The position numbers and the translations under genes are program-made. A stretch of 52,396 bases of DNA from Bacteroidales bacterium. GTDB taxonomy: Bacteria; Bacteroidota; Bacteroidia; Bacteroidales; Bacteroidaceae. Location: assembly GCA_015060865.1 (NCBI GenBank), contig SUXS01000019.1, forward strand, positions 1-52,396, read 5' to 3'. Below the pieces are notes generated by a model, which had not been told where the DNA came from, searched no databases, and saw only the letters and a list, made by a program, of their open reading frames with translations. Of this stretch, positions 1 to 7,229 are shown piece by piece (within the stretch, counting starts at the first letter, position 1; each line of letters opens with the position of its first letter).

Positions 1-66
1 ACGGATCGCTTCGTCATAACCGGCAAGGCGATGCCGATTGACTGGCTGCCACGTGAAGTGACTTAA
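1..66 (+). CDS. 3' end of a probable transposase (partial)
   Basis: An open frame enters from outside the window and ends at TAA 64-66; the visible tail reads TDRFVITGKAMPIDWLPREV plus T. The same tail with Q in place of P is encoded on the minus strand at the other end of the window. A repeated coding end followed by a sharp boundary suggests a transposase, but 21 residues are too few to name the family. It could be another multicopy gene. Confidence 0.5.
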   Translation, partial: TDRFVITGKAMPIDWLPREVT

Positions 67-86
67 AGTGCTTTTCTTGTTCATTT

Positions 87-110
87 GTTGACTTTTTTGT
101 GTCAACTTTT
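87..110 (+). terminator. Terminator-like hairpin after the partial ORF
   Basis: GTTGAC (87-92) and GTCAAC (101-106) form a 6-bp stem around TTTTTTGT, followed by TTTTTC. It lies 21 bases after the stop codon and is repeated in the right-hand copy at about 52287-52307. Confidence 0.55.
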
Positions 111-236
111 TCTAGGACAAGACAGGCAAATCTAACGGAGCCTTTCAATAAAACTGACGGAGCCTTTCGTTAGAAAAAATCTCTTTGTCTGATTTCAGAA
201 ATCTTTTTGTCTGATTTTAAAGCACTTTACCGAAAC

Positions 237-309
237 AGGTTGTCCGGCTGTCCTTGTTTGCTAATTGGCATACAACATGTTATGCCGTGCAAGGACAGCC
301 GGACAACCT
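237..309. repeat. Large nested palindrome
   Basis: AGGTTGTCCGGCTGTCCTTG (237-256) is the exact reverse complement of 290-309. Inside the 33-base spacer a second stem, GGCATA (267-272) with TATGCC (281-286), extends the structure. No T-run follows, so it is not a standard terminator. GTCCG-bearing palindromes of similar size also lie near the other end of the window (51871-51928, 52194-52249). Confidence 0.7.
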
Positions 310-536
310 ATTCCGCAACACTTGTTTAATATGGGTGTTCGTTGCAACCGATGCTCATCTCGCATCAGCGTCATCGTACAGCCAGTGGCTGTCTTCCTCT
401 GTTTTAACTTTTAATTTTTAATTCCCAAAGGCTTTCATCATCGTTGACGTTATCGTTGCAACCTTTGGTGGCCCCTTCTGCTCTAAAACATTAAAAATAG
501 TTCACCATTCCTAATTTAGAATTCAGAATTAATACC

Positions 537-545
537 TACCTTTGC
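537..545 (+). promoter_or_regulatory. Promoter -7 box for the lipoprotein gene
   Basis: TACCTTTGC matches the Bacteroidetes -7 consensus TAnnTTTG and lies about 50 bases before the ATG at 595. Confidence 0.5.
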
Positions 546-594
546 GACATCAAGCTATTTCAATATTTATCAATCATAAAAATCCTATTGTATT

Positions 595-1965
595 ATGAAA
601 AGGAACATTTTTGCGCTATTGCGCACGTTCGTATTTGCGGCCTTTGTGCCTGCGTTGGCCTTGAGTCTGGCGGCTTGCGAGCCGGAGAATGGCGGTGGTA
701 CTGGAACTGGTGGCGAGGAAGATGGCACAGAGGATGTCACCTCCGAGATTGCCGTTACGGGCTTGGTGGACAAGTTCGGCTGCACCTATGCCGACATCAG
801 CGGCTATGCCAACCTTAACCTCTTGCCTGCAGGTAGTGGCAATCCCGTGATCGGTGTCGAGGTGGTGGAGGCCAAGGCCGAGAGCAATGACAATGCCGTC
901 CAGTCCACTTCGGGTTCGCTCACCGGTAATATCTTTACGGCCTCGTTCAGTGATCTTTCTCCTGCCACGGAGTACAAGTACCGCTCGTTCGTCACCTATG
1001 GCGGCATCACCTATTATGGCAACAAGTACAACACCTTTACCACCAAGGAGGTGGTGAATGTCACTTCTACGGGTGAAGCATCTGATATCAAGTATTTCTC
1101 TGCTGTCCTCAGTGCTTCTGTTCAGACCGAGGGAGTGGATGCCAGGGATAATGTCTATGTAGGTTTGTCTTGGTCTGCTACTAAGGATGCTATCAGTGCC
1201 GATGGTAACTTCGAGAGCCGCAAGACTTCTGTACAGAATATGGAGGATGGCGTGTTCACCGTATCGCTGAACGACTTGTCTGAAGGAACCACTTACTATT
1301 TCGCCTCGTTTACCTTGGTTGGCGGTGTGTATGCGTTCTCTTCAGTGAAGGAGTTTACTACTGATGTCATTCGTTTGGAGACTGGTGCCGTTGACCTCGG
1401 CTTGAGCGTCAAGTGGGCAGGATGCAACGTAGGTGCAAATTCTCCCGAGGAGTATGGTTACTATTTCGCTTGGGGCGAGACCGAGGAGAAAACCGATTAC
1501 TCTTGGCCTACTTATAAGTGGCGTGAGTGGAGTCAGTGGCATAATGGCTATATTCTAGCGAAGTATTGTACCAGCAGTAGTTACGGCTGGGTAGATAATA
1601 AGACAACTCTCGACCTTGAGGATGATGTTGCTCACGTTCAGTGGGGTGGTTCTTGGCGTATGCCCACTAAGGACGAGCAAGACGAACTCCGTACTAAATG
1701 TGATTGGGAGTGGACTACCATGAATGGTGTGGAGGGTTATCTGGTAACTGGTCCTAACGGTAATAGTATTTTTCTCCCCGCGGCGGGCTACCGCAACGGC
1801 ACGGACGTCCGCCTCCCTGGCTCGTACGGCTCCTACTGGTCTGGCACGCTGGACGAGAACGACAGCTACGACGCGTACATCTTCTCCTTCTGGAGGAGCG
1901 ACAACCCCGGCTGGGGCAACTACGACCGCTATTTCGGCCTCACCGTTCGCCCCGTCACAGAATAA
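595..1965 (+). CDS. Lipoprotein with lectin-like C-terminus, probable DGR variable protein
   Basis: 456 residues. A signal peptide ends in a lipobox (LAAC, Cys about residue 28) followed by a Gly/Thr/Glu-rich linker, so the product is a probable surface lipoprotein. Two fibronectin-III-like repeats (about 50-150 and 155-260) each end in F-T-T. The C-terminal ~190 residues have the WGG-WRMPT...F-LPAAGYR...YWS...VRPV pattern of FGE/C-type-lectin-fold proteins (Fibrobacter major-paralog type), the fold diversified by many DGRs. From about base 1783 to the stop the composition changes abruptly: most codons end in C, and the segment is rich in D, N, S, Y, G and W. This matches a DGR variable region in which AAC codons were mutated to NNC. 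The tail GLTVRPVTE is GC-rich, as an initiation-of-mutagenic-homing site would be. The alternative is an ordinary surface protein with a recombined C-terminal cassette. Confidence 0.75.
   Translation: MKRNIFALLRTFVFAAFVPALALSLAACEPENGGGTGTGGEEDGTEDVTSEIAVTGLVDKFGCTYADISGYANLNLLPAGSGNPVIGVEVVEAKAESNDNAVQSTSGSLTGNIFTASFSDLSPATEYKYRSFVTYGGITYYGNKYNTFTTKEVVNVTSTGEASDIKYFSAVLSASVQTEGVDARDNVYVGLSWSATKDAISADGNFESRKTSVQNMEDGVFTVSLNDLSEGTTYYFASFTLVGGVYAFSSVKEFTTDVIRLETGAVDLGLSVKWAGCNVGANSPEEYGYYFAWGETEEKTDYSWPTYKWREWSQWHNGYILAKYCTSSSYGWVDNKTTLDLEDDVAHVQWGGSWRMPTKDEQDELRTKCDWEWTTMNGVEGYLVTGPNGNSIFLPAAGYRNGTDVRLPGSYGSYWSGTLDENDSYDAYIFSFWRSDNPGWGNYDRYFGLTVRPVTE
1783..1962 (+). other. Candidate DGR variable region (VR)
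   Basis: This 3' part of the lipoprotein gene differs sharply from the sequence before it in GC content and codon use; roughly two thirds or more of the codons end in C (gac, gtc, cgc, ctc, tac, tcc, ggc). Invariant-looking pieces (GGCTACCGCAACGG, YWSGT, VRPVTE) resemble conserved parts of Bacteroidetes DGR repeats. No template repeat with A at these sites was found in the window, so assignment rests on family knowledge and composition. Confidence 0.6.
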
Positions 1966-2024
1966 TGCCATTGAGCGAGCGTAACGCAAACTTGTTTGCG
2001 GTTACTCAGCGAGCGTTGGCATTA
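1963..2024 (+). other. Hairpin/cruciform starting at the stop codon
   Basis: TAATGCCA (1963-1970, beginning with the stop codon) pairs with TGGCATTA (2017-2024). Inside, GTAACGCAAAC (1981-1991) pairs with GTTTGCGGTTAC (1994-2005) with one bulged G. The segment between the stems carries AGCGAGCGT twice as a direct repeat. A hairpin just downstream of the variable region is a known requirement for efficient target recognition in studied phage DGRs. It could instead be a terminator, but there is no T-run. Confidence 0.65.
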
Positions 2025-2076
2025 TCGCTGAAGAATAAAAAGGAGCGAAGCGACGTATTCAATTTATTTAATTTAT

Positions 2077-2120
2077 AGAGCGGGCTTGTCCCGCTCTTTA
2101 AACCACCCGCGTAAGCGGGT
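2077..2120 (+). terminator. Two consecutive hairpins, possible terminator
   Basis: AGAGCGGG (2077-2084) pairs with CCCGCTCT (2090-2097), followed by TTTAAACC. A second stem, ACCCGC (2105-2110) with GCGGGT (2115-2120), has a GTAA loop. The first could end transcription of the lipoprotein gene, though its T-run is only three bases long. Confidence 0.4.
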
Positions 2121-2144
2121 CGAAAGTGAAAAACCAAAATGTAT

Positions 2145-2228
2145 TGTCATCCTGAGCGTAGCGAAGGATCTCGCACAGGGACTTTGCCAAAGCATGTCGC
2201 GAGATTCTTCGTTGCACTCAGAATGACA
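2145..2228. repeat. Intergenic palindromic repeat (TGTCATCCTGAG type)
   Basis: TGTCATCCTGAGCGTAGCGA at the left pairs imperfectly with the right arm ending TGCACTCAGAATGACA; CGAAGGATCTCGC pairs with GCGAGATTCTTCG. This is the familiar dispersed 'TCATTCTGAG...AGAATCTCG' palindrome seen between genes in many bacteria. It ends 8 bases before the next short reading frame. Confidence 0.75.
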
Positions 2229-2235
2229 GTTCATT

Positions 2236-2430
2236 ATGCCGCAAATCTCAACCATACTGCAAGACGAGCAGCAGAACGCAGGTGACCGCATCCGCCTCTA
2301 CGCTGAGGGTATCTTCTACAAAGCCTACGAGCGCAGTGCGTGGGTGGCGTGTCGCGTGCTTCACCCCTTTATGGTGAAGAAGCGTGCTGTGCGCAAGGTG
2401 GGGCAGGAGTCCGATTTCAGCACCATGTAA
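2236..2430 (+). pseudogene. Truncated DGR accessory gene (MutS-like, Msl type)
   Basis: 64 codons. The sequence around LYAEGIFYKAYERSAWVACR, followed by HPFMVKKR and VRKVGQE, matches the start of the small MutS-like (Msl) accessory proteins found next to reverse transcriptases in Bacteroidetes DGRs; the EG-FYKAYE part corresponds to the GDFYE motif of MutS domain I. Full-length relatives continue well past this point, but here the frame closes at TAA 2428-2430, and the following bases give no continuation in any frame. The usual order target gene, accessory gene, template repeat, RT fits its position, but the last two are missing. The family call is from memory of the motif. Confidence 0.55.
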
Positions 2431-2645
2431 GCAAACCGCTGGATTTGCCTTACATAATGCTACAAAAAATCTGTACAGGATTTCTTCACGTTTCGTCCCG
2501 GTCTACACAAAAAGTTAAGGGAAATAGTGGGGCTATACAAAGATTTTATTACCTTTACATCTTGAAACCGACAATGGCGCTGCATGAGCGCAGACGGTGG
2601 ATGAGATAAAAGGTAAATAAATTGTATAAAACGCAACAAAGCAAA

Positions 2646-4289
2646 ATGAAAAAGTTATTCTTGACAGCAGTGACACTGCTGGCCGCCATCACGAGCGGTA
2701 TGGCGTGTACGAATCTTATCGTAGGTAAGGCCGCATCGGCTGATGGGTCTGTTATCGTGAGTTATTCGGCCGACTCGTACGGCATGTTTGGTTACCTTTG
2801 CCACTATCCCGCTGGCGTGCATGCCGAGGGTACCGTGCGTGAGGTGTATGACTGGGATTCGGGTAAATATCTGGGCCGTATCCCCGAGGCTCCACAGACC
2901 TATAATGTGGTGGGTAACATCAACGAGCATCAGGTTACCATCGCCGAGACTACTTTCGGTGGACGTGAGGAACTGGTCAACCCTGAGGGTATCATCGACT
3001 ACGGTAGCCTTATATACATCGCTCTGCAGCGCTCGAAGACCGCTCGCGAGGCTATCGACGTGATGACTTCGCTCGTGGAGGAGTACGGTTACTACAGCAG
3101 TGGTGAAAGCTTCACCATTGCCGACCCCAATGAGGTGTGGATTATGGAGATGATAGGTAAGGGTCCTGGCCGTAAGGGTGCCGTGTGGGTAGCTATCCGC
3201 GTGCCCGACGACTGCATCTCGGCTCACGCCAACCAGGCACGCATCCGTCAGTTCCCCTTGAAGGACAAGGAGAATTGTATTTATGCAAAGGATGTGATCA
3301 AGTTTGCCCGCGAGATGGGCTACTTCGATGGTAAGGACAAGGACTTTGACTTTGCTGCAGCCTACTGCCCTGCCGATTTCGGCGGTCTGCGCTACTGCGA
3401 TGCCCGTGTATGGAGCTACTTTAACATGTATGCCGACCTCGACATGAACCAGTATCTTCCCTGGGCTATGGGCGATGCTTCGGCTACTCCGATGCCTCTC
3501 TTCGTGAAACCCAAGCAGAAGGTGTCTGTACGTGACGTGCAGGCTGCTATGCGCGACCATTATGAAGGCACTCCGATGGATATCACCGGTGACCTGGGTG
3601 CAGGCCCCTGGAGCATGCCTTATCGTCCCTCGCCCCTGAGCTTCAAGGTGGATGGCGTGGAGTATTTCAACGAGCGTCCCATCTCTACTCAGCAGACAGC
3701 CTTTACCTTCGTATCACAGATGCGTAATTGGTTGCCCAACCCCGTAGGTGGTGTGCTGTGGTTCGGTACTGACGATGCCAACATGGCTGTATTCACTCCC
3801 GTATACTGCTGTACCAACGATGTGCCCGAGTGCTACGATGTAGAGACTGCCGATGCAGTGACCTTCTCGGAAAAGTCATCGTTCTGGCTCTTCAACATGG
3901 TGTCAAACATGGTATATCCCCGCTACTCGGCTCTCATAGGTGACTTGAAGAATGCTCAGCAAAGCCTTGAAGATAGTTTTGCAGCTGGTCAGCCCACCGT
4001 GGAGGCTAAGGCCGTGGAACTCTACAACGACAATCCTCCCAAGGCTGTGGCCATGCTCACCAAGTATACTGCCGAGATGGCTCAGACTGCTATGGATGCA
4101 TGGGGCAACCTGGCCAAGTTCCTTATCGTGAAGCACAACGACATGGTGGTGAAACCCACGAATGAGGATGGTACCTTCAAACGTACCGAGACGGGCTATG
4201 GCGCATCGCCTATACGCCCCGGCTATCCTGAGGACTTCAACCGCCGTGTGGTGAAGGAGACGGGTGACCGCTACTTGATGAAAAAGTGA
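2646..4289 (+). CDS. C69-family dipeptidase
   Basis: 547 residues. A secreted peptidase of family C69 (PepD/acid-ceramidase-like Ntn hydrolases) that probably cleaves dipeptides in the periplasm. Residues 1-20 form a signal peptide ending in GMA, and the next residue, Cys21 (ACTNLIVGKAAS), is the expected N-terminal nucleophile exposed by processing. The conserved stretches NEHQVTIAETTFGGR, YGSLIYIALQRSKTAREAI and the acidic PNEVWIMEM block are present, and length is normal for the family. The start at 2646 is chosen over 2622 because it begins the signal peptide directly. A weak -7-like TTACCTTTAC lies near 2548-2557. It stands alone and is probably monocistronic, followed by a terminator. 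Confidence 0.9.
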   Translation: MKKLFLTAVTLLAAITSGMACTNLIVGKAASADGSVIVSYSADSYGMFGYLCHYPAGVHAEGTVREVYDWDSGKYLGRIPEAPQTYNVVGNINEHQVTIAETTFGGREELVNPEGIIDYGSLIYIALQRSKTAREAIDVMTSLVEEYGYYSSGESFTIADPNEVWIMEMIGKGPGRKGAVWVAIRVPDDCISAHANQARIRQFPLKDKENCIYAKDVIKFAREMGYFDGKDKDFDFAAAYCPADFGGLRYCDARVWSYFNMYADLDMNQYLPWAMGDASATPMPLFVKPKQKVSVRDVQAAMRDHYEGTPMDITGDLGAGPWSMPYRPSPLSFKVDGVEYFNERPISTQQTAFTFVSQMRNWLPNPVGGVLWFGTDDANMAVFTPVYCCTNDVPECYDVETADAVTFSEKSSFWLFNMVSNMVYPRYSALIGDLKNAQQSLEDSFAAGQPTVEAKAVELYNDNPPKAVAMLTKYTAEMAQTAMDAWGNLAKFLIVKHNDMVVKPTNEDGTFKRTETGYGASPIRPGYPEDFNRRVVKETGDRYLMKK

Positions 4290-4332
4290 TTCTCTTTGCT
4301 TATTCGGATATACTAACTATACGTGTTGTAGG

Positions 4333-4361
4333 AAAGGTCGCTCTTGATGGGCGGCCTTTTT
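4333..4361 (+). terminator. Rho-independent terminator
   Basis: AAAGG-CGC and GCG-CCTTT form a stem with one mismatch, followed by TTTTTG. It lies about 45 bases after the dipeptidase stop. Confidence 0.75.
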
Positions 4362-4496
4362 GTATATAGGTGGCTATGTGGATGAGGCTAGGATTCTGTA
4401 TTCTATCTATACATGAGAGATGGAATGAAACGTCCATAGAAAACGTGAAATATATCTTAAAAAGATGGCTTAGTGATTATTATTTAAGTGCTTTTT

Positions 4497-4506
4497 TATA
4501 CCTTTG
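4497..4506 (+). promoter_or_regulatory. Promoter -7 box for ribE
   Basis: TATACCTTTG fits the Bacteroidetes -7 consensus, 42 bases before the ATG. No FMN riboswitch pattern is visible in 4362-4547. Confidence 0.6.
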
Positions 4507-4547
4507 TCATAGTAAATGATTTGTGCAACCTAATAATGTGATAATAT

Positions 4548-5159
4548 ATGTTTTCAGGAATCGTAGAAGAGTGTGCTAAGGTAGTGTCCATAGTGAAGGA
4601 GATGGAAAATATCCATTTGACGTTGAAGTGTAGTTTTGTAGATGAACTGGAGATAGATCAGAGCATTGCCCACAATGGGGTATGTCTGACTGTAGTGAGC
4701 CTGCAGAATGGTACCTATACTGTGACGGCCATGAAGGAGACTATTGAACGCTCAAACTTGGGCCTGTTACAGGTGGGCGACGATGTGAATGTGGAGCGTA
4801 GCATGGTGATGAATGGCCGTCTTGACGGACATATCGTGCAAGGACATGTGGATCAGACTGCAAAGTGTATAGCCGTGGACGATGCAGAAGGTAGTTGGTA
4901 CTATACCTTCAAGTATGAGTTTGACAAAGAGATGGCAAAGCGCGGATACTTTACTGTAGATAAAGGCTCGGTGACTGTGAACGGCGTGAGCCTCACGGTT
5001 TGCAATCCTACAGAAGATTCTTTTCAAGTAGCCATTATCCCTTATACCCATGAGCATACCAATTTTCATGCCATAAGTGAAGGGAGTGTGGTAAATCTGG
5101 AATTTGATATATTGGGTAAGTATATCGCCCGTATGGCAGCACTTGGAGTGGTGCGCTGA
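4548..5159 (+). CDS. ribE: Riboflavin synthase, alpha subunit
   Basis: 203 residues. It converts two 6,7-dimethyl-8-ribityllumazine molecules to riboflavin and one pyrimidine, the last step of riboflavin synthesis. The protein starts with the invariant MFSGIVEE and consists of two lumazine-binding barrels; the second begins near GHIVQGHVDQTAKC (about residue 98). NGVCLTV in the first half and NGVSLTV in the second are the matching repeat motifs. Length is normal. It may be co-transcribed with the nitroreductase 46 bases downstream, an FMN enzyme family, which would fit a shared flavin theme (inference). Confidence 0.95.
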   Translation: MFSGIVEECAKVVSIVKEMENIHLTLKCSFVDELEIDQSIAHNGVCLTVVSLQNGTYTVTAMKETIERSNLGLLQVGDDVNVERSMVMNGRLDGHIVQGHVDQTAKCIAVDDAEGSWYYTFKYEFDKEMAKRGYFTVDKGSVTVNGVSLTVCNPTEDSFQVAIIPYTHEHTNFHAISEGSVVNLEFDILGKYIARMAALGVVR

Positions 5160-5205
5160 GAACAATTCTTATATACCCATTGTTGGGGTGTAATCCGTTA
5201 GTGAT

Positions 5206-5751
5206 ATGAAGGCTGAAGACTTTTATCAGTTGGTAGAGGCCCGTCAAAGCGACAGAGCCTATGATGCTTCCCGCCCGGTAGAGAAGGAGAAGCTGATGCG
5301 TATACTCGAGGCTGGCCGCTTGGCACCATCGGCTTGCAATGGGCAGCCGTGGCACTTTGTGGTAGTCACTGAGCCTGAAAAAAAGACAGCCATAGCGCAT
5401 TCGATGGCTTCGCTGGGGCTAAACCGCTTTGCAGTGGATGCGCCAGTGCTACTGCTGATTGTGGAGGAGGGTACGAAAGCAACCTCATGGTTGGGTGGAT
5501 TGGTGAAACATAATCATTACCCACATCTTGATTTGGGTATTGCAACGGCACATATGGTGCTTGCAGCCGAAGCCGAGGGGTTGGGAAGTTGTATCATAGG
5601 ATATTTTGATGAGAAAAAAATAAAACGCATAGCGGGCATACCGGGAAGTAAGCGGCTACCGCTAATCTTGACATTGGGCTATGCGACGAAACCTAAGCGT
5701 AGCAAGAAACGTAAGGCGATGGAAGAAGTCGTGAGCTTCGAAACCTATTAG
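5206..5751 (+). CDS. Nitroreductase-family protein
   Basis: 181 residues. An FMN-dependent oxidoreductase of the nitroreductase superfamily; the physiological substrate cannot be told. Family marks are the N-terminal ARQSDRAYD (R-S-R-x-y/f), EAGRLAPSACNGQPWHFVVV at about 36-54, the DLGIATAHMVLAAEAEGLGSC helix at about 110-130, and a final LGYATKPKR. Small size and a basic C-terminal tail (RSKKRKAMEEV) are typical of the single-domain type that works as a dimer. It follows ribE on the same strand. A second member is at 11452. Confidence 0.88.
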   Translation: MKAEDFYQLVEARQSDRAYDASRPVEKEKLMRILEAGRLAPSACNGQPWHFVVVTEPEKKTAIAHSMASLGLNRFAVDAPVLLLIVEEGTKATSWLGGLVKHNHYPHLDLGIATAHMVLAAEAEGLGSCIIGYFDEKKIKRIAGIPGSKRLPLILTLGYATKPKRSKKRKAMEEVVSFETY

Positions 5752-6125
5752 AACATCTTTGGTGATAGCCCGGGCATGAAAGCGTGGTCGCTTTTTGGTT
5801 ACAATGCAGCTGCCTATGAACGTATAGCTGACATCTTCAACTTTTTTAACAATAGGGCAGAGAACAAATGGAGGGTTGGCAATGTTGTATATGTGCAAAT
5901 CGGCCGATAGGATAGGCGTGCAAGGTTTCTCCTACGAATCGAACGATGAGCAAATTGTAACGAAAAGTAGAAATTGCATAGTAGTTTTGTCGTGTTTTAT
6001 TTTGTGTTTGTGTTATTGGAAAACTCCTCGATGTGAATCGGGGAGTTTTCGTTTTGTGAAGTTCGCAATGTTGAACCCCATTGACATTATGGTCATGCTC
6101 AAGGGGATGATTATGCATGAGAGCG
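5752..6125. other. Convergent intergenic region
   Basis: This gap separates the nitroreductase gene and ispE, which face each other. Besides the hairpin at 6020-6055 I see no gene. A TAGTTTTG box (5982-5989) precedes that hairpin by about 30 bases, so a very short transcript is conceivable but weakly supported. Confidence 0.5.
6020..6055 (+). terminator. Terminator hairpin
   Basis: AAAACTCC and CGAT (6020-6032) pair with ATCG and GGAGTTTT (6037-6049) with one mismatch, followed by CGTTTTG. The T-rich side is on the plus strand. Confidence 0.6.
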
Positions 6126-6947
6126 TTATAGCTTGTACTGCTCGCAGAAGCAACCCTCAAAATGCCTTTCTATATGGGGGATGTCCTGTGTGAAAATTCC
6201 GTATAGTGCAGAGCCCGATCCACTCATGGAGGCATATACAGCACCTAACGCATATAGGCGTTCTTTGATAACTGACAATTCGGGGTGCAGAGCAAAAATC
6301 CCATCCTCGAAATCATTGGTGATGATGTGGCGCCACTGTTGGATGGGGCAATGGATTTTCTTGTCGAGCGTGATGGACGGGCGGGCGGGTCTGATCTGAG
6401 AGAATGCCTCCTTGGTAGACACGAATATGTCAGGTTTGACTATGACAATGGTGTATCCTGCAAGGCTCAACTCAAGGGGGTGGAATATGTTGCCGGTACC
6501 TGTGGCGTATACAGGGGTGTTGTGAATGAAGAAGGGGCAGTCGGCACCTAACTGGGCTGCGTATGAGGTAAGCCTGTCGCTACTGATACCTAAAGCGAAT
6601 TGTTCGTTGAGTAGGCGCAGCATGTAGCTGGCATCGGCCGAACCACCACCAAGACCGGCGCCAGTAGGTATATGCTTATGTAGGTAAATGTCTACCGAAG
6701 GGAGGTGATGGTCGGCACTGAGCAGACGGTAGGCACGTACCACCAGATTGCTGTCGAGAGAACCGGCAATGTCAACTCCGCTCAAGTGGAGGCGGCAGTC
6801 GTATGCAGCTCCCTTGGCTTCAATGACCTCAAGGGCATCGTGTAATGGGATAGGGTAGAATATGGTGTCAAGGTTATGATATCCGTCGGGACGGCGCTCG
6901 GTCACCTGCAGGCCTATGTTGATTTTGGCGTTGGGAAAGGTAATCAT
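6126..6947 (-). CDS. ispE: 4-diphosphocytidyl-2-C-methyl-D-erythritol kinase
   Basis: 273 residues. GHMP-superfamily kinase of the MEP isoprenoid pathway; it phosphorylates CDP-ME with ATP. The start MITFPNAKINIGLQV carries the expected N-terminal PNAKINIGL, followed by RPDGYHNLDTIFYPI. The GHMP ATP loop is PTGAGLGGGSADA at about residues 88-100, and SMSGSGSALYGIF near the C-terminus is motif III. An upstream extension to 7022 is possible, but a -7 box at 6966-6974 would place the transcript start inside it, so 6947 is used. Length is normal, if at the short end. Confidence 0.95.
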   Translation of the reverse strand: MITFPNAKINIGLQVTERRPDGYHNLDTIFYPIPLHDALEVIEAKGAAYDCRLHLSGVDIAGSLDSNLVVRAYRLLSADHHLPSVDIYLHKHIPTGAGLGGGSADASYMLRLLNEQFALGISSDRLTSYAAQLGADCPFFIHNTPVYATGTGNIFHPLELSLAGYTIVIVKPDIFVSTKEAFSQIRPARPSITLDKKIHCPIQQWRHIITNDFEDGIFALHPELSVIKERLYALGAVYASMSGSGSALYGIFTQDIPHIERHFEGCFCEQYKL

Positions 6948-6965
6948 ATAATCGTTCTTTTGTAT

Positions 6966-6974
6966 GCAAAAATA
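6966..6974 (-). promoter_or_regulatory. Promoter -7 box for ispE
   Basis: The reverse complement reads TATTTTTGC, fitting TAnnTTTG, 19 bases upstream of the chosen ATG. Confidence 0.55.
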
Positions 6975-7196
6975 ATGCAAGGTGAGTGAAATGCCAAATC
7001 TCATCGGCTGAAAGTGCTGCACGCCTGCTTTTTTCTTGGAGAAAGCGCGAAGAAAAATATGGCAAAATTATTAAATGGAGAGGTTGCGAAACGGGTTGTT
7101 TACTACTTTTGATGGAGTGGGGCGGATATCCACCGATTGTGGAAAACTTTTGGAAAACTTCGTTGCTGTTTTCTTTAGTTTGCATGGCTTTTTATG

Positions 7197-7205
7197 TACT
7201 TTTGC
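7197..7205 (+). promoter_or_regulatory. Promoter -7 box for dnaB
   Basis: TACTTTTGC with a TTTG element near 7179-7182. It excludes the upstream in-frame ATG at 7194 as a start and supports 7230. Confidence 0.6.
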
Positions 7206-7229
7206 GCTCCAATAAAAAATGATACAACT

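Larger units (their letters stand above)
1..124. repeat. Terminal repeat, left copy (inverse of 52270-52396)
   Basis: Bases 1-124 are repeated as the reverse complement of 52270-52393, with a single difference at base 50 (C here, A in the other copy). Similarity stops sharply after the shared AGGACAAGACA (114-124). The repeat holds the end of an ORF, a terminator-like hairpin and the abrupt boundary, which is the layout of the end of an insertion sequence. The element family is not recognised. Confidence 0.85.
125..594. other. Intergenic region with short repeats
   Basis: No gene is seen. The stretch holds two short tandem duplications: ACGGAGCCTTTC at 135-146 and 157-168, and ATCTyTTTGTCTGATTT at 179-195 and 201-217. 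It also holds a large palindrome (237-309), a GATGC/GCATC palindrome preceded by GCAACC (344-366) that recurs inside the SpoIID-type gene at 27791-27815, and A/T-rich word repeats at about 401-425 and 511-532. Confidence 0.6.

Noticed and set aside
2431..2620. Template repeat or reverse transcriptase of the DGR
   Set aside because: No near-copy of the variable region and no RT motif (such as YxDD) occurs here or elsewhere in the window.
2655..3560. 301-codon frame on the minus strand opposite the C69 dipeptidase gene
   Set aside because: It lies fully inside the dipeptidase gene, has no recognisable motif and no promoter.
4362..4547. FMN riboswitch before the riboflavin synthase gene
   Set aside because: None of the conserved FMN-element blocks could be seen; only a -7 box is present.
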